This document shows, piece after piece, positions 34,805-45,773 of a stretch of DNA of 64,000 nucleotides. The notes under the pieces are model-generated. The model made no database searches, had not been told where the DNA came from, and saw only the letters and a list, made by a program, of their open reading frames with translations. The DNA is taken from positions 27,895 to 91,894 of the forward strand of contig FJOG01000075.1 in NCBI GenBank assembly GCA_900073065.1, given 5' to 3'. Source of the stretch: Phialocephala subalpina (lineage: Eukaryota; Ascomycota; Leotiomycetes; Helotiales; Mollisiaceae). The first letter of the stretch is position 1. Each line of letters starts with the position of its first letter. The position numbers were made by a program, and so were the translations under genes.

Positions 34805-36735
34805 CTACTTCTTCCAGGCGGGAAAGGTCCTCAACCACTTCTGCACTGTCTTGATCTCCCACAAATGCGCCTGCTGAATGTACAGCGGCTCAGCGCTAAC
34901 ATCCAAGATGCCCGCACTGTCCCAATGATGTCCTCCTCCAGCAATCAAATACTCAGGATTCAGGTCCGAGCTCGTTCTTAGCGGGGCAAAATGAGAATGA
35001 TAGCAGAGATCTAGCCAAACATCTACGCCTCCGTCGATGAACGCCAGGCGATCGGCTTTAATGTTGAAACTACCGTATTTGTTGAAAGCACGGAGATCGG
35101 GAGTGGAGGGAATCGCGTTGTATTTTCCGGGTGGGAAGGCCCAGGTGCACCATTGTTGGGTGTAGTCTATTTGCAGAACGTTCATGATGAGTGCGGGTCC
35201 TGAAGAGGGGGCGACTTGGTAGGCGCCGAGTTCGGTGCAGGCTATTTGAGTAAGTATAAGCAGCAGTTAGAGAGGTCAGTGGACTGACTTGTGTAGAGGT
35301 ATGACCGACTAGGGCCGTTGGTGATATCAGCCCAGTATGATGCTGCTCATGTCAGTGGTGCTCCGTCCGGCCAAGAAAGGAGGCCAACAAACCATTCTGT
35401 GTCCCATAACATTCAAGGATCGTGTCAAAGCTGCCCATCGGACACAACCCGTCATCGAGAAGACCCAGAAACTGAGTCTTGAAGTAATTGGCATAATTTC
35501 CAAGACCTGTCCACGGCTCGCCATTTGTGTAATTTGCCAAAGCATAGTCCACAGCTGTGATGTTTGCTGGAGCGTTGATGTTGGTGACGTTCGAGCAGAA
35601 GTTCAAGAAGTCATTTCCACTGTAAGCTGGGTACCAATTGAGTTCTTGCCATGTATTGGTGGGGTAATTCATTGGTCCTCCAACTATCCTTGGTCAGCTT
35701 CGAAATCCTCCAGGCTGAGAGACAACTTACGTGGGTAGGCAATCGACATTGCAAAGTCTCGGATATCAGTCAAGACTTCGAGACCAAAGATAGACTTCAG
35801 CTGCTGGATGGCCGCCTCGTTTTTCGAGTCCACGAGATCATCAATCTTCGCGATGATTCCATTGACACTGGCGATGCAATCCTGAGGTCCGAACTTCTGG
35901 ATAGGATCGTACCTACAAAGTTTGAGCAGAGTTCAAAAGCAATTATGGGAATACTCACCATTGTGGATACGCCAAAACTGTTTTCACGGGTGCGCTGCTT
36001 GCAATGCCGCCAAACAAGATGTCGCCATAATCAATGACCGAAAATGCAGTCTCGCCGCCCGCCAGACTGCCTCCATAGAGAATCCAGGGAGTCCCTGGAG
36101 CAGTCAGGTTTCCGGCAACTCCAGGAAAGGTTGCACGTTGGGCAAAGTAGGCACTGTCTGCAATGGCTGGAGATTGTTAGCTAAGGCTAAGTCGGGAACT
36201 TGAATTACTTGCTCTGCTCGGTTGTGAGAAATCTCAGTTGGTCTGTGGTACTAGTGTTGAATGGGTAGCTGGTGCCATAGAACCGGTTTTCGAGGATGAC
36301 ACCGAGACCATTCGTAGCTTCCATCAAGATTTGGATGACTGCACTTCAACATCAGCATTCGTTCCCCACGGGATAGAGAATCCGTACTTCCTGTTTGAAG
36401 ATTGGAGAATCGGTTCGTGCCTGATGTCTCACCACTGATGTACAAGAACACAGGGCCACCAGGCTTGTAGTACGTATCATCGAAGAAATATCTCTGTTTG
36501 AAAGTACCTGTGTCATGGGGAGCATATTTATGATCATTCGGAAAGTGGTCAATCTAGTGGTCTCAGTTTTGAGGTTTCTTGCGGAATTCTCGGTACTCAC
36601 CAGCTGATCAATTGTAAAAGCCGGATACGGGTATGATTGCCTCTTCAACAATTCGGCATCTTCCCCCCTTTCTTGGGGCGCAAGGAATGCGTTTGCCAAC
36701 CCAATTGAGGCAGCCAAGATACACGAGAACCGCAT
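34805..36735 (-). CDS. Secreted serine peptidase, family S28
   Basis: ATG at 36735; a clear signal peptide (MRFSCILAASIGLANAF) is followed by a short propeptide-like region. About seven exons with introns near 36600, 36430-36360, 36230-36170, 35950, 35700, 35390-35330 and 35280. S28 hallmarks: HFPNDHKY and TFKQRYFFDDTYYK at the start, YGGSLAGGETAFS with the nucleophile serine, DGGVDVWLD with the acidic residue, and GGGHHWDSAG with the catalytic histidine near the C-terminus. The family (prolyl carboxypeptidase, DPP II and fungal acid prolyl peptidases) cleaves after proline in peptides. All three catalytic positions are visible and no frame break was found. It is expected to act outside the cell, in protein breakdown. 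Confidence 0.9.
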
Positions 36736-37503
36736 CTTGAGGCTTCTTAAAAATTGACGATGAAGAATCGTTCCAGAGCGAGAAGGATGAATAGGCAAGC
36801 AGCCTTCTAATAAATGGGATACATAGAATTGCTCATCAATGCTAAGCTGTATGAGGAAGTTGCACAACGACCCCTAGTGAATATTCCCTGACTTGCAGGC
36901 GGCCGCGGAGCTTTCTGCAGATATTGGTTCTGATGAGGTGATGTGCGGCGGCCGCGGAAGCGGGGGAAAGAAGCTTGATGACCCGAGTCATGGTAAGCAC
37001 CGCGATGAGGCTCTCTCTCGATTGGCTGGTGAAGGCGACGCTGTAGTTTTTGATCAAACCTCCGCTGAGAGGGTTACACATAGAGACGGAGGTTGATAGC
37101 GAGGAGAGATTGATTATCCGAGATCGTCGAGATCTTCCTTGCATCAAATTACTAGTTTCCACGTGATAACCACTCTATAATAAAGACGTTCTTGGGTATA
37201 TCACTTAGATGTGGCACAGTTTTCTCAGCATCGGAACGGAAAGTCTCCAATATGTCTGCAATTTCGGGATTGGCATGAAAGTCAAATGGGACCACGTGAT
37301 TTGTCCTTGGTTCTTCCTTGTCCAGGTTGGTATTCTCCAGGCGCGATCGGATTTCAATACAAAAACGTATTGAGGCAAGAGAAAATCAGAATCTATTCAT
37401 ATTGGCTTTTTACTTTTGATGTAGCTCATCTTCGTCCCCCTTTCCCTCTCGCTTATCAAGTGTCAAAGCGTTCGGCACAAGAATCCGTCAAGAAAGTCTA
37501 CCC
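36736..37503. other. Intergenic region, no gene seen
   Basis: Contains two copies of GCGGCCGCGGA about 47 bp apart (near 36900 and 36947) in the upstream region of the S28 peptidase. Their meaning is unknown. Confidence 0.5.
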
Positions 37504-38463
37504 TTAGTAAACTGGTCCTTCAAGTCCCAAGGTCAGCAACTTCGGGTCCTTCAAGATCTCCTCCTTTTTGGCCTTCAACTCATCAACATCCCAGTTAACG
37601 TAGACGTATCTCCCATTCAGAAATTCTGCTTCGGGACTTGCAAGCCAAACGCAGAAGTTTCCTGGCAAATCAGCTACAAAATGTCAGCCTGCGTCTTCTC
37701 TTTCAACAACCTAGAATTTGGAGCGGGAAAACTCACAAGTATCCAGACCGGCGATAGCACCATGCTTCATGTTCAAGTCCGTTGTCACCACCCCCGGCTG
37801 GATATTTACAGCTCTGATCCCTCGGTCTTTCAGCTCCGCTGCCGCATACTCGACCAACTTCCCATTGGCAATCTTGCTGACAGCATAAGCCGACATCGTT
37901 CCTGCCAAGCCAGCCAAGTGCACAGGCATGTGTCCGATTCCGCTCGTAATGTTCAGGAATATCGCGGATGAAGAGGCGAGAGGAACAAATGCGCGGATGG
38001 TGTTGTACGTTCCTCGGATAACAATCTCCTGGACCTTCCACCAATCCTCAGGGTCACCCTCCATAATTGATGAGGGCTCGTTCAAGTACCCCGCGCTGGA
38101 AACTAGAACATCAAGTTTCCCACCAGCTTCTTTGGCAAGTTTTCCAAACGCTTCGGTCAATCCTTTGATATCAGAAATGTCCCCAGCTGCGATACCGACT
38201 TTCACTCCTGGTGCAGCTTTCTCAATGGCGGCTTTTGAAGATAGAAGTTTATCTTCTCGTCGTGCAGTCAGTCCGATAAAAGATGGGCCTGCCTGGGCGA
38301 AGGAGAGCGCGACGGATGCTCCGATTCCGGTTCCACCGCCTGTGACGACGACTGACTTTCCTTTGGCAGAGAGCTCGGGGCGTAGAGGAGAGATTGAGGA
38401 AGGGGGCGAGGTGTGCCAAGTTGAGGTGAAAGTTGGGAGGAAATCTGGCTTAGAGCTTGCCAT
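37504..38463 (-). CDS. Short-chain dehydrogenase/reductase
   Basis: Two exons (38463-37737 and 37673-37504; 63-nt intron with GTGAGT donor) give 298 aa. Classical SDR features: cofactor motif VVVTGGGTGIGASVAL near residue 38, NAG-type segment replaced by VLVSSAGYLN, the catalytic serine in NITSGIGHM, and YAVSKIANG with the catalytic Tyr and Lys. The NIQPGVV block follows. The glycine pattern and a downstream TARRED segment favour NADP(H). The substrate cannot be told from sequence. No clustered pathway genes are nearby. Gene complete. Confidence 0.92.
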
Positions 38464-38606
38464 TGTTTTGAGTGCAGCTGGTTGCTTGGCTACTTGTTTG
38501 AAAATTGTTGAGTATGTTCAAGATGACGGAGTGTGATTCGAAACGTTGAAGCAATGATGAAGATATGAGAAATGAGTTGCAATGTAGATTAGTATATATA
38601 CTTTGT

Positions 38607-38756
38607 CAGTTGAGGACTCGTAATCGGTGGAGATGCACGGTGACGCATTGGTTTACTAGGTAGTTTATCAGGGAGACATTCCCACTTACAGTAGCTAGAA
38701 GAGCAGATTAGACATCAATACCATTCCTTTTGCCCTCACCACTTCCGCAACTGATG
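38607..38756 (-). mobile_element. Small non-autonomous transposon-like repeat, copy C
   Basis: 150 bp, inverted relative to copies A and B and about 65 bp shorter through internal deletion. Ends are CAGTTGAGGACTCGTA and, on the other side, CCGCAACTGATG. The flanks TACTTTGT (38599-38606) and TACTTCGT (38757-38764) match at 7 of 8 positions, the best target-site duplication of the three copies. It lies about 145 bp upstream of the SDR start, within its probable promoter. Confidence 0.8.
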
Positions 38757-39551
38757 TACTTCGTCTCTTCTCACACACAGCGTCGTTGAAATGGGCATCG
38801 CTTTAGTTGCTGATAAATTCATAATTTAATCGAACGACTTGTTCATCCCTCGGAAGATGCTTCTCAGAAACTCAAAATTATGAAGCAGACGAATTTCAGG
38901 TATTGTAACACTCCGCACTGCCTACAACAACCAATAAGATTTCTGAGTTGGGGTTGGCTGAGTAATGTTGGCCAATTAGAAAGCTTTGCGGGTCGCTGTA
39001 CGTGGTGTGGGTGGCGACCGGACTCGTTACATTTCACTCCGAGTCGAAGGCGGGATGCATCAGTCAGCAACAGAACAATATAATTTTGTCCTTGAACGAC
39101 GTATATGAAAAACAATAAATTCAAGAGTCGTATATAGTGCTATAAATTGTTTCGGATATGAGTATCGAGAAGGAATTTCAAAGAACTCGGACGGCAATCC
39201 CAGCAATTCGCATGAGAAACACGTGTGTGCATCGGAGCGGGATTTGTCTTCACTCGAAGCTCTCTATCACGGCATCAAGATTGTCAGTCATGCATTAGGG
39301 TCCCCAGGAGGACAAACTTCTCTTTCAAACCAAGAAGCCTCTTAAGAAGGAGAATAAGAAGAGGGGTCGGGAGTAAGGAAAGTCGCCCGAGCATGAGAGG
39401 CTGGACATCAGCGAGGTCAGTGATGCTCCTGCTCAGTTTCGTCTTCTCGCCTGTCGATGTGGGAGTGCAACAGTACTAGACTTCCAGTAGTTATGCACTC
39501 AAACGTGAGAGCATAAACACACTCGATTGAATTGACAATAAATTACAACTC
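38757..39551. other. Intergenic region, no gene seen
   Basis: No recognisable coding or RNA feature beyond the target-site duplication of copy C. Confidence 0.5.
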
Positions 39552-41550
39552 TCAGCTCGGAGTATCAAAGATCTTCCCCGGATTCAGCAGTCAATGCGGA
39601 TCGAACGACTGCTTGATACTCTTCATCACCGCCAATGTATCCGGTCCAACCTCTTGAAAAAGTTCTGCCTTCTTGATGTAACCAATCGTGTGCTCGCCTT
39701 GCAACATGTCGGTCTTTTCAATAACGGACGTCCGAAAGGCTTAACCTACAGAAGATGTCCCATCCTTTTCCAACGCAAGACCTATCATCTTCTTCACATG
39801 TGCTGTGACAGCAGCTGATTCCACTGGATCAGATTTGTGGTACATGTTCGCTTCGTGGAAATTGCCGTTTCCAAGGTGACCAACGATCGAGGAGAATAAA
39901 CCGAGTTCTTTCAAACCTCTCGTCGATTCCTCTGGAAGATCGTAGATCAGCAAAATAACTTCCTTTAAAATCTCGCGAGTGAAGACTCACCAATCATAGT
40001 AGCCAACCCCGAATACGGAACCGCAACATCAGTAGTCTATAACTCCGTCCCCTCCGGTCTCGCGGCAAGCAAACTCCACAACGCCCGTTTTCTCCCAGAC
40101 CAAATGATCTCTTGCTCCTCTTCATCCTTTGCATACCGAAACGCTCCACCTTTGTGGGCCTTTGATATCGCTTTGACTTCTTTGATGTTATCTACCACAC
40201 TCACTTTAGTACCTGAGAACTTGAAGAAGAGAGTTGGTTTTCTTCGAAGATGATTGGGCTTGTGTAGCCGCCTTTGTTGAGGACTGCCATTTGGACTTCG
40301 TTGAGGAATTCGAGGGCTGCTACTGGGACTGGTATTGCGTTAACACGTGGGATTGAGAAATGCGAGGAGAGCTGCAGGGGAGCAGTGAGAGCGGAGCCCA
40401 AATTTCAAGATCTGGGGGAACTTCAGACGTACCACCTGCTAGCATCACCGCTGATGCTGTATTAGCTGCCTCTGATCGTGGGGAAGGTCGCAGCAGCCAC
40501 ACTGTACTCCTTTGGAATGGCCGCCAACTTCCAAAGTCATCTCCGTAACCAGACAAAGCGTCCCTTCCAAACCTACAAAGATGCCATTCAAATTATATCC
40601 AGCAGCAGATTTCCTTGGTCGGTTCCTCGTCTTGATGATCATTCCATCGGCCAAGACAACGGTCAGATTGATAACCCAGTCCTTCATGGTGCCATATCGG
40701 ACAGCATTCGTTCCAATACAATTGGTTCCTACCATGCCTCCAAACTTGGCGCTCGGGCTCGGGTCAACGGGGAAGAAGAGTCCGGTGCCGACGAGCTTTT
40801 TGTTGGGGTCTACCCATCCGACTGCTGATTGGACAACGACGTCCATGTCTTCTTCATGGAGAGCTATTATGGCATCCATATGCATGAAATCGACACTGTT
40901 CACTGAGTCAGAACGGGGTTTTGACAGAAGTTTGTGGGAAGCCGTACCTGATACCTCCGTGAGGGGCGGAGTAATTTCCTTCTAGACTGCTGCCACCTGA
41001 GTATCCAATGACGGGGACCTTGTACTTGTGGCATGTCCTGTTCCTTTAATCAGAATGTACTCTGCAAAAGTTGCTCGTAGGTTCATACTTCGTGATCTTC
41101 GACGCTTCTTCCGTAGACTTCGGATACACAATAGCAACAGGCAGAGTATCAATATTTGCATGCGACCATTCCGAGTATCCATGTAACTTCAACTCCTCAT
41201 CGTCAATCCTGACACTGTCATCGCCGAGAGCTTTCCGGATGTCCTCGATGGCCTGGTCACGTGATTCAGCGTTCTGTAACCTGAGGTGAGAATGGGAGAG
41301 ACTTACAGCTTGCATTTCCTTTGGACTTGCATACTTAGGAATTGGAAATTTGGATGTTCGAGAGTAGATGTCTTTGTTTTGAAGGCCATTGTAGAGATAC
41401 AATCCTCCGCTGAAAGTGAGACCGAAAGCGACTCCTTGAATCGCGGCCTTGGTCGCCGCCGACAACAAAGATCTCGAGGAATGTGATGGAGTTGATGAGT
41501 AGATGCGTGGTGTGCCATTGCATCGACACAGCGGTGAGCGAGAGTTTCAT
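39552..41550 (-). pseudogene. D-lactate dehydrogenase (FAD, cytochrome type) pseudogene
   Basis: Pieces in several frames follow mitochondrial D-lactate dehydrogenase in order: a leader and membrane-like segment, LHGYSEWSHANIDTLPVAI, ALHEEDMDVVVQSAVGWVD, GTNAVRYGTMKDWVINLTV, YNLNGIFVGLEGTL (FAD domain), PVAALEFLNEVQMAVLNKGG, LGLFSSIVGHLGNGNFHE and GEHTIGYIKK (the GEHGIG motif with G to T). Broken by shifts near 40530-40470 and 40225, an in-frame TAG at 40037-40039 and an in-frame TGA at 39591-39593, both where the family has tryptophan (TDVAVP and LLNPGK contexts). The 5' end is unclear: the last frame has no ATG. Active homologues oxidise D-lactate to pyruvate and pass electrons to cytochrome c. 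Confidence 0.87.
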
Positions 41551-42130
41551 ATAAAACTAGTTGCTGTTGCTGACAGCCTTGTCGATGTGCGGAAAGGAGT
41601 AACTATTCTAGCGGTGACAAATTGGATTGCAGCTGTTTGCTGGATCCGAATGCGCACCTAAAACGCCGACGTGGAATGAGGCCCAAGTCGTTTGGGATCA
41701 ATCCACTTGTCGGTGGCTCACGGGATGCGGGTGGTGGAAGGCGTGGAAGGAGCAGAATTTCAAGTGCGGGGTAGACTTGAATCGTCAACGGTCACCCCGC
41801 CAATGCGGTGTTGGAGATGCGGGGTACAAAACATTGAGGACGGCGATGGAATCATCAACTGAAATTGACTTATAAACCTCGAGGAAGCGGATATAGAGAT
41901 GGAGATGTGACTGCTATCCGATGTAAATTCTGGCTGTTGATATCAGCAGCGTAGAAATCAATAGCAAGGTGGTACGTTGGATGAAGCAGACAACAAAAAG
42001 AGTTTCTCTAAGAGAAAGGGAACAAACGTGTTTGGGGATATTATTACAATTACAATCTCGTAGCGCCAAACGCAGTACATCAAACGTGGAAAACAATTCG
42101 AAGCACGACATCGGTCATCTTTTTGTCCTG
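41551..42130. other. Intergenic region, no gene seen
   Basis: No recognisable feature. Confidence 0.5.
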
Positions 42131-43236
42131 TCAGCTTGGCAGTTCGTGATGACGAACCGGATTGTGCGGCTCATTGTCAGAGTACATCTCGTGCGATTGA
42201 GCTTGTTCTTGTGCCGCATCTCTTGACGTATCCTGCAGCTCGGGCTTTGCCTCGGTGAGATACTCTGGAGGCTCCTCCTGCGCAACTGGAGTCCTCTGCC
42301 GTCTCCTGAAATAGAGGAAGAAGCCAACAAGTCCAATCGCTATGACTGCCAATGGTATTCCAATTCCTATTCCAATCTTCGCACCGCTCGTTAATCCGCT
42401 CGATTTTGAGGTCCCAGTCTGGGTCTGTGATTGTGTACTCGTCGTTTGTGTATTCGCGGAGATGGGACTCGAAGTCTGCGTCGCAGCTGCGAAGGCCTTC
42501 AGATCAGAGCTCTGCCACCAAACCGGGATACCGTCTCCGAGGACCCAGTAGGTCGACGTTCCAGTTCTTGTTATTGTCGTCGTGCTGGGTGTGTTAGCGT
42601 CGGTTGAGTACCAGACGTTATTGTTGAGGACGGGATCGATGTAGAGGATTTTCGTTGTGGTAGACAAGATGCTCGATTGGCATGCGTGACCGTCGGCGCG
42701 GTAATGGTACCCACTGTCTTATCAGCGAGAGATAGTGCGAGAGAATAGTTCGACGTACGACGGGCAGCAGACCATGGCGGTGGTGTCGGCTCCCAGGGTT
42801 AGTTGCGTTGCGGCTCTGCCAAAGTAGCTATTTGTTACTGATGTTGCTTGTGAAAAGCCCGAAGGGCATTGGGCGGGACTGTCTGTTTTGCATGTCAGAA
42901 GAAGGACCTTGAGGAAGAATTGAATGACTCACAGTAATAGACATCCCACGCGTGGGGACCCAGACTTGAAGTACTGGCTGGATAGCACGCGGTGTCAAGA
43001 TAGCCAGCACCTTGATGCCCGAAGTATATTTGGCCTGTTTGCAATGTCAATGTGGAAAGACATGATGCTGGAGGTGTGAAGGTTGCGGTGACTGGTCCCC
43101 GATTGAAGGCGGCGATTGAAGACTGGTCAGTGATGTAGGTAGTGATGGTCGATGATTGTGAGCTGGTTGATGTTGTCGAGCTGGCTGATGTTGTCGCGCT
43201 GGCTGAAGCCGAAGACGAATGTGTTGTGGCTGCCAT
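42131..43236 (-). CDS. Single-pass surface protein, Ser/Thr-rich
   Basis: ATG at 43236 (MAATTHSS). Three exons with introns near 42930-42890 and 42760-42720. The extracellular part starts with a Ser/Thr-rich stretch and has several cysteines (SCLSTL, TACYPA, YYC, VCCPSGYH). A second Ser/Thr/Gln-rich stalk leads to one membrane helix (IGIGIGIPLAVIAIGLVGFFLYF), followed by the stop-transfer RRRQR and an acidic cytosolic tail ending HHELPS. This plan (Cys-bearing ectodomain, glycosylated stalk, TM, short tail) is common among fungal surface sensors, but the family is unknown to me. There is no classical signal peptide. Confidence 0.75.
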
Positions 43237-44598
43237 GATAAAGAGGCGTTTGGAGACTAAATGTGACGGAGCATGGAAGACCAATTCTTTGGGATGAAGT
43301 TCGCTGCATGCTGTGCCTTCCCAGCTAGGGCGGCTCTTCGAGGGGGCTGAAACCAATCCTACGGATAAGGAGAACCGGTTTGTCTCCACAGAATAAGCAT
43401 AATTCACCGAACCACCCTATGAGGTCGAGGATGGCTAGCCAGAAGCGTGCAACTCGCATTAATTTGCATCTTGGCCTGTTCCTCCTCTTCAAAGCCCCCT
43501 GGCGGAGATCAGCCTCCGACCAATGACAGACGTCGTAGAGTTGGGGTCTATTCTCTCTCCTGGACGTTCCTCGCACTCAGGGACCAATGAGAACGTAGAG
43601 ATTTAAACGAGACTACTTTTGGGTTTCCATTTTTATCCTCGAGATGAAATCCGAAGTTTAGTGCGTACTCGAACGAAGCGTCGCAGGAAGACGGGGTGGG
43701 AGCAAATAGTCGGTATAACAGCACTTCAATCGCATTCCTCCATTGTGAGGGAGGCAAAGTCGGACTCACACCTCCACGTTGGTGCCTCCTGAATAGCTGT
43801 TTACAGTGAACCAACCTCTTATGCCTCAACGCGTAAGAGGAGAGCCGCAAGTCGTCGTCGTAGTGGAAGGGGGATTGTTCGAAGTCTTGGCATGGAGAAA
43901 ATTTTTCACGACACCGCTACGACGACAACAACCTGCCGTTTTCTTGCATACGGCATACCAAACGATCTGCTGAAGGTTCCTCGATACTCTCATAGATAGC
44001 TCCGTACTCTCTAGTGCCCCAGTCGAATAGGTACTATGCTAGTGGTCGAGGCTCAAGATACGAAACAAAACGTCCGAAGAGCGCTTCGCAAAGATAACCC
44101 TAGAATAAGGCTATAATAAGGACGGGCAGGAATAGGTTATATACTGCGGTTGAAGGCAAGGGAAGATGAGGGTAGGACTCGGAGAAAGGTTCCCGGAGTA
44201 GACGATACTATAAGGAGACTTTAAGCGCTACACAGTGAGCGTACCTCTTTACATACCGTTGAGCCGAATGTACGAGGATCCAGAGTGTTGGTGGCCTATA
44301 AAGTCGAAGAGAGCTAAGTAGCTCGAGAGTAAAGGGGGCTGGAAGCAAAGCTGTGCTTTGCTACAATTGCGGAAAGAATCTTCCGTTGTGGGGTCAGTTG
44401 CTGAGTATATATGCAATGGCTAAGCAAAGTTTTCAAGTTTTCTTTAGTTTCTGGAGAATAAACCAGGGGTAGTGCACCCGTCGGAGAGTGTACCTAAATA
44501 AGGGCCAGTCTGGTCAATCTACGAGGACGGCACGTCTATATAAGGGAGAGAGCTATAGTGGATTCGCCGTGAAGCCTCCATTTCGCAGTCTATGGCCG
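43237..44598. other. Repeat-like intergenic region
   Basis: Contains an inverted repeat: GTCGTCGTCGTAGTGG at 43851-43866 faces CCGCTACGACGACAAC at 43914-43929 (two mismatches). The next 650 bases (43980-44600) have no open frame; a short LCYNCGKN reading at about 44354 recalls a Gag zinc knuckle, but only its first half is present. Possibly an old transposon remnant. Confidence 0.35.
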
Positions 44599-44800
44599 TC
44601 AGCACTGAGATAATAGAGGTGGGAAATCGTATCTAGAAACAAACCCAAGCTTCTCCTCGACCACTGCCATCGTCTCTTGAAGCGCTTTATCTTCTTGAAT
44701 ATACAATCGCTCTACATCCTCTTTGATTGCTTCCCATTCTTGGAGCCTTGCTACTCGGCGAGTACCCTTCTGCGGGGCTTGAGCTTCTGGCGTGACTGCA
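44599..44800 (-). pseudogene. Clr5-domain fragment
   Basis: The frame carries EWEAIKEDVERLYIQEDKAL and then QETMAVVEEKLGF, the usual core of the fungal Clr5 domain (PF14420). In complete domains this is followed by a conserved Lys/Arg/Tyr-rich half; here the protein reads about 12 unrelated residues and stops. The frame upstream (to 44973) has no clear start or domain. A truncated gene or isolated exon is likely. Clr5-type proteins are often linked to transposition-rich regions and heterochromatin. Confidence 0.55.
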
Positions 44801-44973
44801 GTACAGGACGGTATAGTGCAAATTCTCGGCGAACACAAAACGACCAAGTCTTTCAAGCAACCTTTGTGATTTCGAAGGGAAATATGGGGAAAGATGTAGG
44901 GAGATTGTTGCGTACAGATGATGAGTGTCAGATGATGTATGACAAGGCGAAGTAGCGCGGTACAAATCTTCAA

Positions 44974-45773
44974 CAGAGATGGCGATATTCAAGCGACTTG
45001 GAAAAATCTCGACTGGAAGATGAAGAAGTTAGAAAGATGTGTGAGAATGGTGCGGGAAGGAAGCGCACTTATCCTGCTATGTAACGCAAAGAATAAAGGC
45101 TGAGCGAACTTTGTCTTGTTTTATATGCGGGTGAGGGTGGGCGAGAAGCGAATCAATTATTGGCGGAGATAAAGCGCACATTTAAAAACTTAGGGTTGGA
45201 GTGGATGAGTCGATATAAGCTGTGCGACACGGCGTTCTTTTGTGGCAGGAGAACGGTTTGGCTAGGGAGGAGAATCATTGGCGGAGACGAAAGTGCATTT
45301 TTGGATATGCAGGGTTCGAGTGGATGAGGCACCGCCACTTCGATCGGCCTGCCGTCAAGCAAATGGTGTGGTCTAATTTGATCTTCGAAGTGTAGATTTG
45401 GACTTGGTTGGTGTGATGGTATCACGCTTCCGTTTGAGGGGTGGGTTTGAGGAAGCGGACGGAGGAAACGTGCACTTCTTCCAAAAGGGTGCTTAGGATT
45501 GAATTTAGGTGAATGTGGTTAGTGCTCTGTTCCTCTCGAGATTTATAAGGCTACACATCTCACAATGCAGTATTCTTCTCAAGAAGATGCTTATGCGTTT
45601 GAGTAGGCAACGTCGTCCACCGAGACAATAGCTCATCCACAGCATTCTTTGGTACTCCAGAGAGCTCCCCGCCTCAGACTCCATAGTCTATCTCAAAACT
45701 TTCGAGAAATTCCCCGTCGATTTCAGTATGGGATTGTTCAGTTGCTCGACCTTCGAAAAAGAAAAATTGGTGG
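44974..45773. other. Intergenic region, no gene seen
   Basis: Related short segments recur at about 45160-45190 and 45280-45330 (GGCGGAGA...AAGTGCATTT...GAGTGGATGAG), suggesting an old local duplication of about 110 bp. Confidence 0.4.

Noticed and set aside
36890..36960. GCGGCCGCGG repeats as a possible CpG-island-like promoter element
   Set aside because: Only two copies and no known fungal factor; left as an observation.
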